In this document: positions 1 to 5,463 of the stretch, in pieces
Layout of the letters: each line of letters opens with the position of its first letter
How positions within the stretch are numbered: position 1 is the stretch's first letter
Assembly (NCBI GenBank): GCA_000437435.1
Contig: FR899617.1
Span: 1 to 26,208 of the forward strand
Reading direction: 5' to 3'
Length of the DNA stretch: 26,208 bases
DNA from: Clostridium sp. CAG:768
GTDB lineage: Bacteria > Cyanobacteriota > Vampirovibrionia > Gastranaerophilales > Gastranaerophilaceae
Translations under genes and position numbers: made by a program
Notes under the pieces: model-generated
Databases searched by the model: none
The model's input: only the letters and a program-made list of their open reading frames with translations
Told to the model about the DNA's origin: nothing

Positions 1-1
1 A

Positions 2-274
2 TTACTAGAAGAATTATTAAATGTCGAAAAAAATAATAATATATTACTAGCTTGGGGAAATTTATTATATGAAAAATATAAATTAAATCAAACAGAGTTA
101 GAATTATTAAAACACATATTAGATAAAAAAAATCTATTTATTGTTAAATTCACGAATAAAAAAAATCCAATTCATCTATCAACAAGAAATAATAGATATA
201 TTTATCCTTTAAATAGTTTAATACAAGTCAAAATATCACAAGAAACTAATTTTAAATTAATTAAAACCCAATAA
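2..274 (+). CDS. C-terminal part of a probable DUF1643 protein (5' truncated by window edge)
   Basis: A reading frame is open from the first bases to a TAA at 272-274, leaving 90 residues of C-terminus; the start lies outside the window. The visible part has a hydrophobic strand ending in AWG (ILLAWGNLLYEK), then a helix, then a strand followed by KKNPIHLS. An AWG motif followed by an N-P-x-H-type motif resembles the C-terminal half of DUF1643 proteins, a small family of unknown function; this is recognition from memory, not a search. Codon use is as AT-rich as the neighbours. The stop overlaps by 14 bp the stop end of the AAA ATPase gene on the other strand, so the two are convergent with no terminator between them. 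Function unknown. Confidence 0.6.
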   Translation, partial: LLEELLNVEKNNNILLAWGNLLYEKYKLNQTELELLKHILDKKNLFIVKFTNKKNPIHLSTRNNRYIYPLNSLIQVKISQETNFKLIKTQ

Positions 275-2303
275 CATTTTGCAAGCTTTTTGATTTTTTG
301 ATCTTTACTTCATCTTCAAGCATTTTACAAAGTTCCGATAATTCATTAACACATAAAAAATCTGCTTTCTTTTTTACAGTTGCAAAATCACCTGCTGTCA
401 ACCCTTTTATATCCACATTTGCATTTTTAATTCCAAAGAAATGTTCAAATGCATTATTTACCTGCTGTTTTGTCATAAAATCAAATTTTATCTTGAATGT
501 AAAACGGCGCAAACTTGCTTCATCTAAAGTGTCAAGTAAATTTGTTGTACAAACAAACGGATACTCGTGAGATTCCATCCAAGTAAGCATTTCATTTACC
601 TGTGATACTTCCCAGTTTCTTACTGCATTATTTCTGTTTTGCAGAAAAGAATCAGCTTCATCAAAAATTAACATTGCTTTTTTGGATTTAGCTTCTGCAA
701 ATGCTTCTGCAATATTTTGTTCTGTTTCTCCTACATATTTAGACATCAAATCACTTGCCCGTTTTAAAATTACATCAAGACCTAATTCATTTGCTAAATA
801 TCTTGCATATAAACTTTTCCCTGTACCAGGTTCTCCATAGAGGCATAAAGAAAAATTCAATTTACCACAAGATTTTATTTTTGATGTTAAATCTTTTATA
901 TCTAAATCTGTATTTACTAAATCATCATTATATTCTTTCATTTCAAACTCTTTCTTCTTTTTTACATTTTTCTTTTTAGTTACAACTCGTGCAAGATTTT
1001 CTACAAACATTTCAAAATCATCTTGAGAACCGTTAATAAGTTTTGTCGTATTTACTGCATTTGTAATCAAAGATGGAGAAATTTCGTAATTTTTATTTAA
1101 TTGCATCAATCTTTTATTATCAACTTTTAACTTGTTTTTCCTTAAAGTTCTCTTCCATATATTAAGTCTCACATCTTCAGACAATTTTTCAAATTCAATA
1201 GTATAAGTCATACGTCTTAAAAAAGCAGGATCTACATTATAAATATTATTTGTAGTCCATATTATCGGAACAGGAGTTTCTTCTATTAAAGTATTCAAAT
1301 AAGCTTTAGAAGCACTTCCGAATTCAGAAAAGCCTCTATTCATAACATCCTCTGCCTCATCAAAAAGAATACAAGAATTATCCATTTTAGAAAGAATGGT
1401 TTGTTTTGATACCAAATCATTTAACCTATCTGTTCTTGTAGCCTCCTTATCCATAATTTCTGCAGATACAGAATAAATATCAATTTTAGCCTTATTAGCA
1501 ACTAATTTCGAGAACTGCGTCTTACCTGTACCTACAGAACCAAAAAGTAAAATATTTATTCCTTTAGTCTTATTATTAACTGCAGATGTTAAAATATTCA
1601 AAGAAATATCTCGTTCTTTTTTCAAATAATCAAAATCATTCCATTTTAAATCTGATTTTAAGTTACTCCCAAGCAGAATATTTTTAATTTGCTTATTAGT
1701 TTTAATTTTATTATCAGACATTATCTGCATAGTTTTACTATTCAAAAATACTTTTTCATCATAAATTCCTCGTTTAATAAAAATCCCTTTAGCAACAAGT
1801 TGTTTACTGATTTGAGAAGTTTCCCAATTTTTGAGTTTTAAAACTTTTATTCCAAATATTGGAAAAATTTTAGTTTCACAACTATAAAAATGATCCAATC
1901 TTTCAATTAATGGATTAATTTCTCTTAACACATAATATAAAAAATATTCATGCTCATAATCACTTAAATCATAAAAATTAGAAATTAAATTAATCTTTTT
2001 TATAAAAATATTTTTTCTGACAGAAAAATTATTAATGTGTTTTATTAATAAATTCTTAAAATCATTTTTAAATTTCTGCTCTTTTTTATCTCTAAAATCA
2101 TATCCTTGTATGTTTTTAGGACAAGTTTTTATATCTAAATTTAATACATATATTAATTTTTCATAATACATATTAAATTCATAACGATTAATTTCCAAAA
2201 TATCAATTAGCCCAATCAAATACTTACACAACATATATTTTTCAAAAGAACTAAAATCATTTAAATCACTAAAATCTTTCATTTTACTTTTACGATATCC
2301 CAT
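261..2303 (-). CDS. Double AAA-domain ATPase (680 aa)
   Basis: The protein has an N-terminal region of about 235 residues I do not recognise, then two AAA modules. Module 1: Walker A GSVGTGKT (255-262), Walker B ILFDEAED (312-319), sensor-1-like TTNN (350-353), FLRR (361-364). Module 2: Walker A GEPGTGKS (490-497), pore-loop-like SKYVGETE (521-528), Walker B LIFDEAD (545-551), TTN near 586-588, SLRR (597-600). Both modules look catalytically intact, and the arrangement suggests a hexameric remodelling or unfolding ATPase rather than a signalling NTPase. No protease or nuclease domain is visible, so the client is unknown. A GAAAGGATT ribosome site about 8 nt upstream supports the ATG at 2303 over the internal Met8. 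It is divergent from the RHH-NifX gene and its 3' end overlaps the DUF1643 gene. Cellular role not assigned. Confidence 0.85.
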   Translation of the reverse strand: MGYRKSKMKDFSDLNDFSSFEKYMLCKYLIGLIDILEINRYEFNMYYEKLIYVLNLDIKTCPKNIQGYDFRDKKEQKFKNDFKNLLIKHINNFSVRKNIFIKKINLISNFYDLSDYEHEYFLYYVLREINPLIERLDHFYSCETKIFPIFGIKVLKLKNWETSQISKQLVAKGIFIKRGIYDEKVFLNSKTMQIMSDNKIKTNKQIKNILLGSNLKSDLKWNDFDYLKKERDISLNILTSAVNNKTKGINILLFGSVGTGKTQFSKLVANKAKIDIYSVSAEIMDKEATRTDRLNDLVSKQTILSKMDNSCILFDEAEDVMNRGFSEFGSASKAYLNTLIEETPVPIIWTTNNIYNVDPAFLRRMTYTIEFEKLSEDVRLNIWKRTLRKNKLKVDNKRLMQLNKNYEISPSLITNAVNTTKLINGSQDDFEMFVENLARVVTKKKNVKKKKEFEMKEYNDDLVNTDLDIKDLTSKIKSCGKLNFSLCLYGEPGTGKSLYARYLANELGLDVILKRASDLMSKYVGETEQNIAEAFAEAKSKKAMLIFDEADSFLQNRNNAVRNWEVSQVNEMLTWMESHEYPFVCTTNLLDTLDEASLRRFTFKIKFDFMTKQQVNNAFEHFFGIKNANVDIKGLTAGDFATVKKKADFLCVNELSELCKMLEDEVKIKKSKSLQNVIGF

Positions 2304-2413
2304 TTCAATAAATCCTTTCTTAGCTTTATTTTAAAAATCGATTACGCCAAATTCGGACATGCAAAAATTTATATCACTAATTTTTATAACCATCTTAATA
2401 TCTTGATTATGTA

Positions 2414-2442
2414 TTGACAAATTCAAGTTAAAGTATTATGAT
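2414..2442 (+). promoter_or_regulatory. Sigma70-type promoter of the RHH-NifX gene
   Basis: TTGACA (2414-2419), a 17-bp spacer and TATGAT (2437-2442) form a near-consensus promoter. Transcription should begin about 2449, so the message starts almost directly on the GGAG (2449-2452) that precedes the ATG at 2460. The leader is only about 11 nt. Confidence 0.75.
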
Positions 2443-2459
2443 TTGTTTGGAGCAAAATA

Positions 2460-3068
2460 ATGATTAAAACTTGTCAAAAAAATAATTGGGGAGGAAAAAG
2501 AAATTGTGCAGGGCGCAAAAAAACTTGTACAAAAAAAATTTCTTATACACGAAGGATTAATGAAAATATTTTAAACATTTTAAAGAATTTTGCCTTAGAA
2601 AATAATATGACAGAAACAGAAGCACTAGAAAACGCAATATTATTACAAAATAATATTTACAAATCAAAAGGAGATAAAATTATGAAAATTGCAATTCCAA
2701 GCAGTGAAAACAAATTATGTTCACATTTCGGACACTGTGATACATTCACATTCGTTGAAATTAACCCTGAAAACAAAGAAATTTTAAGCATAGAAAATAA
2801 AATTCCAGAAGAAGGGATTTCTTGCGCAGCAGCAGACTGGATTGCTGAATTAGGTACTAACGTTGTACTTGCTGGTGGTATGGGAATGCGTCCTTTAAAT
2901 GCTTTTGCTCAAAAAGGCGTAAAAGTAATTACCGGCTGTCCTGAAATGGATATTAAAGAACTTGTAACTCAATATATGAATTCTGAGCTAACGACTGGGG
3001 AAAATTCTTGTGGTGGAGAAGGTCATCACCATTGCCATAATCATGGCGGTTGCCACCATAATCATTAA
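2460..3068 (+). CDS. RHH domain fused in frame to a NifX/NifB-type cofactor-binding domain with His/Cys-rich tail
   Basis: Residues 1-74 carry a WGGKRNCAGRKK motif (10-21), the usual GGKR-x-GAGRK signature at the start of small ribbon-helix-helix (RHH) DNA-binding proteins, followed by RRINENILNILKNFALEN and a second helix typical of RHH folds. Residues 75-202 are a dinitrogenase iron-molybdenum cofactor family domain (NifX/NafY/MTH1175-like), starting MKIAIPSSENKLCSHFGHCD and containing GGMGMRPL, ending in a tail with many His and Cys (185-202) that suggests metal binding. An AAAGGAG site (2667-2673) sits 8 nt before Met75 at 2682, so the NifX part can also be made alone as a 128-aa protein of normal family length. 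No nitrogenase genes are nearby, so a role in nitrogen fixation is not implied. A bidirectional terminator follows. Confidence 0.8.
   Translation: MIKTCQKNNWGGKRNCAGRKKTCTKKISYTRRINENILNILKNFALENNMTETEALENAILLQNNIYKSKGDKIMKIAIPSSENKLCSHFGHCDTFTFVEINPENKEILSIENKIPEEGISCAAADWIAELGTNVVLAGGMGMRPLNAFAQKGVKVITGCPEMDIKELVTQYMNSELTTGENSCGGEGHHHCHNHGGCHHNH
2667..2684 (+). promoter_or_regulatory. Internal ribosome site and start inside the RHH-NifX gene
   Basis: AAAGGAG at 2667-2673 precedes an in-frame ATG at 2682-2684 by 8 nt. It is a better ribosome site than the one at 2460 and matches where other NifX-type proteins begin, so two proteins may come from one frame. Confidence 0.7.
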
Positions 3069-3082
3069 TTTTTTATCAAATA

Positions 3083-3118
3083 AAAACAGCCCGCATTATA
3101 TATAATGTAGGCTGTTTT
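3083..3118. terminator. Bidirectional intrinsic terminator between the RHH-NifX and merR genes
   Basis: AAAACAGCC (3083-3091) pairs exactly with GGCTGTTTT (3110-3118), and the inner CATTATATATAATG adds further pairing. An A tract on the left and a T tract on the right make it usable from both strands. It lies 15 bp after one stop and 21 bp before the other in a convergent pair. Confidence 0.88.
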
Positions 3119-3138
3119 ATTATTAATCACATTTTATA

Positions 3139-3552
3139 TCACAATGCTTTTTCCAATTGAATATTGTTCATCGGATTCCAAGAATCTTTAAGATTATTTT
3201 TTATCAAATTTTGATAAAATTTCTCCTTATAATCAAGCAAATCAAGTTGTTTCTGTAGCTCTTTCATCTGTTCTTCAGCCTTCAATTTTGTAGCTTGAAT
3301 AATTCCATAGCGTTCGGGAATTGTCGAATCTCCAATTATACACAAATCAATATAACGTTTAATAGCTTTATTTTCTGTTCCAACTGAACGCAAGCATTTT
3401 ACCATTTTTACCCAAACTAAATCATCTTCAGAAAATTGTCTTATATTGTTTTGATCTCGTTTTACAAAAGGGAAAAATCCACTTTTTGCCCAAAACCTCA
3501 AAGTATGTTCTGAGACATCCATTTTTTCAGCTACTTCTTTGATTGTGTACAT
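3139..3552 (-). CDS. MerR-family regulator, NmlR/AdhR-like (137 aa)
   Basis: A winged-helix MerR domain occupies the N-terminus (YTIKEVAEKMDVSEHTLRFW, then RDQNNIRQFSEDDLVWVKMVKCLRSVG), followed by a coiled-coil dimerisation helix (about 80-120). The motif KCLRSVG places a cysteine at residue 53. In the AdhR/NmlR group a conserved cysteine at this place is the known sensor for aldehydes and other electrophiles, so electrophile sensing is a reasonable inference. The start at 3552 is chosen over an ATG 30 bp upstream because AGGAGG (3561-3566) lies 8 nt before it. Upstream is an AGAGT-A-ACTCT dyad (3598-3608) closely matching the one in the promoter of the flavoprotein gene about 0.75 kb away, which marks that gene as the likely target together with self-control. 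Confidence 0.88.
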   Translation of the reverse strand: MYTIKEVAEKMDVSEHTLRFWAKSGFFPFVKRDQNNIRQFSEDDLVWVKMVKCLRSVGTENKAIKRYIDLCIIGDSTIPERYGIIQATKLKAEEQMKELQKQLDLLDYKEKFYQNLIKNNLKDSWNPMNNIQLEKAL

Positions 3553-3597
3553 ATGAAAAACCTCCTGAATAAATTTTAACACGAAAACACCTTCTTG

Positions 3598-3608
3598 AGA
3601 GTAACTCT
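3598..3608. promoter_or_regulatory. Probable MerR operator upstream of merR
   Basis: AGAGT-A-ACTCT dyad in the merR upstream region. The same arms, with a 2-nt centre, occur at 4347-4358. The plus strand also reads TTGAGA (3595-3600), 18 bp, TATACT (3619-3624), so the dyad may overlap a promoter facing the tRNA as well as the merR promoter (possible TAAAAT at 3573-3578 on the minus strand). Confidence 0.6.
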
Positions 3609-3641
3609 AAATATAAAATATACTAATTTATTGAATCATGC

Positions 3642-3647
3642 TATAAT
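3642..3647 (+). promoter_or_regulatory. Likely -10 box of the tRNA-Thr gene
   Basis: A perfect TATAAT ends 12 nt before the mature tRNA. There is no good -35 at 17 bp. The alternative TTGAGA-N18-TATACT lies a little further upstream (3595-3624). Confidence 0.5.
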
Positions 3648-3659
3648 TATAAAAAATAA

Positions 3660-3732
3660 GCCGATATAGCTCAGTTGGTAGAGCAACTCATTCGTAATGA
3701 GTAGGTCAAGGGTTCAAGTCCCTTTATCGGCT
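3660..3732 (+). tRNA. tRNA-Thr (anticodon CGT)
   Basis: A 73-nt cloverleaf is readable: acceptor GCCGATA (3660-3666) with TATCGGC (3725-3731), D arm GCTC-AGTTGGTA-GAGC, anticodon stem ACTCA/TGAGT around the loop TTCGTAA giving anticodon CGT (reads ACG, Thr), T arm AAGGG-TTCAAGT-CCCTT, discriminator T. The CCA end is not encoded. A run of eight T follows closely and probably ends transcription. The bases just outside the acceptor stem on both sides are also complementary (see findings). Confidence 0.95.
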
Positions 3733-3742
3733 TATTTTTTTT
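3725..3742 (+). terminator. T-run terminator at the tRNA 3' end
   Basis: The acceptor arm TATCGGC is followed by TTA and eight T. With the complementary leader (AAAAAATAA before the tRNA) this could form a long stem ending in U residues. The flavoprotein gene converges from the right with its stop at 3770. Confidence 0.5.
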
Positions 3743-3769
3743 ATAATTCATGAAAAATTGAAAAAATAG

Positions 3770-4312
3770 CTAAACTTTCTTACCCATTTCATAAGCTTCT
3801 TTCATTGAATTTGTATCATTTATTTCGCCCATATTCCACACACCAGCACCATATAACAAACCAGCTTCTCTTGCATTTTCTAAACATGCAGTAAATCCTC
3901 TAAATCCATCAAATGTTCTTTCTAAAGCCTGTGGTCTAACATCTGCAGCTGTTGCTATGAAATAGAAATCTTTATTTGAAATATGAGTATATCTAGCACA
4001 ACATCTATCTATAAAAGTTTTCATCTGTCCATCCATTGTATAGAAATAAACAGGAGTTGCCATTACAATGACATCAGCTATAACCATCTTATCCAAAATC
4101 AAAGCCATATCATCTTTTTGAGAACAAGCAGTGTAATCATTTGTATTACAAAAACCGCAACCTGTACAGTAATTTATTTTTTTGTCACGCAAAAATATTT
4201 TTTCTACTGCATTACCAGAATCAATTGCTCCTTTCATAAATTCATCACACAAAGTATCTGAATTTCCACCTTTTCGTGGACTAGCTGATATTACTAAAAC
4301 TTTTTTATTCAT
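3770..4312 (-). CDS. Iron-sulfur flavoprotein, NADPH-dependent FMN reductase family (180 aa)
   Basis: The N-terminus KVLVISASPRKGGNSDTL (4-21) is the FMN phosphate-binding loop of flavodoxin-fold reductases. A compact cysteine cluster follows, C49-x2-C52-x2-C55-x7-C63, the pattern that holds a 4Fe-4S cluster in Isf-type flavoproteins. MATPVYFYTMDGQMKTFIDR (84-103) is the usual second flavin-contact segment. Such proteins pass electrons from reduced ferredoxin or NAD(P)H to small acceptors; the substrate cannot be read here. It is cytoplasmic and 180 aa is normal. AGGAGG sits about 8 nt before the ATG at 4312. The promoter has the over-long 19-bp spacer used by MerR-family activators and holds the MerR dyad, so induction by the nearby MerR protein under electrophile or redox stress is likely. 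Confidence 0.88.
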   Translation of the reverse strand: MNKKVLVISASPRKGGNSDTLCDEFMKGAIDSGNAVEKIFLRDKKINYCTGCGFCNTNDYTACSQKDDMALILDKMVIADVIVMATPVYFYTMDGQMKTFIDRCCARYTHISNKDFYFIATAADVRPQALERTFDGFRGFTACLENAREAGLLYGAGVWNMGEINDTNSMKEAYEMGKKV

Positions 4313-4334
4313 ATATTCCTCCTTTTATTTTTAT

Positions 4335-4365
4335 ATAATACAACTTAGAGTTTACTCTCAGTCAA
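4335..4365 (-). promoter_or_regulatory. MerR-type promoter and operator of the flavoprotein gene
   Basis: On the minus strand: TTGACT (4360-4365), exactly 19 bp, then TATTAT (4335-4340). The spacer is filled by the dyad CTTAGAGTTTACTCTCAG (4344-4361 in plus-strand reading), with arms AGAGT/ACTCT. A 19-bp spacer with a central dyad is the hallmark of promoters activated by DNA untwisting by MerR proteins. Confidence 0.85.
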
Positions 4366-4372
4366 TACCTTG

Positions 4373-4394
4373 AAAATATTAAATTTAATATTTT
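4373..4394. repeat. 22-bp perfect AT-only palindrome
   Basis: A perfect palindrome made only of A and T, centred between 4383 and 4384, lies between the MerR-type promoter (minus) and the SGNH hydrolase promoter (plus). It could be a protein site or an AT-rich chance event. Confidence 0.5.
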
Positions 4395-4408
4395 TTACAC
4401 ATAATTCA

Positions 4409-4423
4409 TGCTATATTAGCGTT
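4409..4423 (+). promoter_or_regulatory. Extended -10 promoter placing transcription start on the SGNH ATG
   Basis: TG-C-TATATT (TG at 4409-4410, hexamer 4412-4417) is followed by 6 nt and the ATG at 4424. No ribosome site is present. Predicted leaderless start. Confidence 0.6.
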
Positions 4424-5026
4424 ATGAAGAAAATATTATGTTTTGGAGACAGCAATACTTTTGGATACAACCCTAATAACGGAAGCAGATATAATGAAAA
4501 CTCTCGTTGGACAGGGATTTTAAAGAATCTTTGTAATAACAACTATGAAATAATCGAAGCAGGATGCAACAACAGAACTGCTTTTTCTAATAATCCTGAT
4601 GGCATTCAATTTACCGGATATATGATTTTACCGGAATATTTAAAAAAATTTTATGACATAATAATTTTGGCAATAGGAATAAACGATTTACAAAAATTTT
4701 ATAATCCGACTTTAGAAGAATTTGAAACAGGTATAGAAAACATTATAAAAAAGATTAGAGAAAACAACCCAAACTACGATATAATAATACTTTCACCTTC
4801 ATATATTACAGAAAATATTTTAAACAGTAATTTTAGATTTATGTTTAATGAAACATCTATTGAAAAATCAAAACAAATTACACCTATTTATGAAAAAATT
4901 GCAAATGAATATAATTGCAAATTTCTGGACTTAAACAAAATTGTAATTCCTTCTGAAATAGATGGGCTTCATTATGAAGTAGAAGAACATAAAAAAATTG
5001 CCCAAAGTATTATTACCTTGCTCTAA
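4424..5026 (+). CDS. SGNH/GDSL-type esterase (200 aa)
   Basis: All four SGNH blocks are visible: block I FGDSN with catalytic Ser10, block II EAGCNNRTA (Gly47), block III GIND (85-88, Asn87), and block V DGLH with Asp180 and His183. The order and spacing fit small cytoplasmic arylesterase/lysophospholipase-type hydrolases. No signal peptide is seen. Substrate is unknown. The reading frame is open 54 bp further upstream, but Met at 4424 starts right at the conserved KKILCFGDS strand and has a -10 box ending 6 nt before it, so 4424 is preferred. There is no Shine-Dalgarno sequence. The TspO gene follows after 46 nt in the same direction. Confidence 0.88.
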   Translation: MKKILCFGDSNTFGYNPNNGSRYNENSRWTGILKNLCNNNYEIIEAGCNNRTAFSNNPDGIQFTGYMILPEYLKKFYDIIILAIGINDLQKFYNPTLEEFETGIENIIKKIRENNPNYDIIILSPSYITENILNSNFRFMFNETSIEKSKQITPIYEKIANEYNCKFLDLNKIVIPSEIDGLHYEVEEHKKIAQSIITLL

Positions 5027-5060
5027 TAAAAAAGCTAATGAAATCTTAAAAGATCTATAA

Positions 5061-5072
5061 CATAATAAATTT
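5061..5072 (+). promoter_or_regulatory. Possible leaderless promoter of the TspO gene
   Basis: CATAAT (5061-5066) followed by 6 nt and the ATG at 5073, with no ribosome site. It has the same geometry as four other plus- and minus-strand genes here, but no TG extension and no good -35, so this is the weakest of the set. Confidence 0.4.
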
Positions 5073-5459
5073 ATGGATTTAACTTGGTATAACACGATTA
5101 ATAAACCGGCATTAAACCCTCCGCCTGAAATATTCGGACCTGTTTGGGCATTTATGTACACGCTAATTTTTATATCTTTTACAACATTTATGTATGCAAA
5201 AACAGATATGAATAAAAAGCAAGGTATAACTTTTTTTCTAATCCAATTATTACTGAACTTTAGTTGGAGTCCTGCATTTTTCTACCTGCACGATATTAAA
5301 CTAAGCTTTGTAATTATTATATTTTTACTAATTTTTATTATTCTTACAACAATTTCTTTTTACAAAGTATCAAAAATATCTGCATTTTTACTAATCCCAT
5401 ACTTGCTATGGGTAAGTTTTGCAACATATTTGAACTTTGAATTAATGAGATTAAACTAA
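5073..5459 (+). CDS. tspO: TspO/MBR family membrane protein (128 aa)
   Basis: Hallmarks of the translocator/benzodiazepine-receptor family are all present: WYNTINKPALNPPPEIFGPVW (5-25) with the proline-rich first loop and W-x-x-x-Y pattern, LLLNFSWSPAFF (63-74, the conserved L-N-x-x-W-S-P-x-F block), and WVSFATYLNFELMRLN at the C-terminus. Five membrane helices are expected. TspO proteins bind tetrapyrroles and are tied to porphyrin handling and stress in bacteria; the ligand here is inferred from the family only. At 128 aa it is slightly short, as are many bacterial members. The stop is only 4 nt from the stop of the convergent AsmA-like gene, so no terminator fits between them. Confidence 0.9.
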   Translation: MDLTWYNTINKPALNPPPEIFGPVWAFMYTLIFISFTTFMYAKTDMNKKQGITFFLIQLLLNFSWSPAFFYLHDIKLSFVIIIFLLIFIILTTISFYKVSKISAFLLIPYLLWVSFATYLNFELMRLN

Positions 5460-5463
5460 ATAA

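Noticed and set aside
2460..3068. Evidence for nitrogen fixation from the NifX-like protein
   Set aside because: This domain is widespread in anaerobes without nitrogenase, and no nif genes are in the window.
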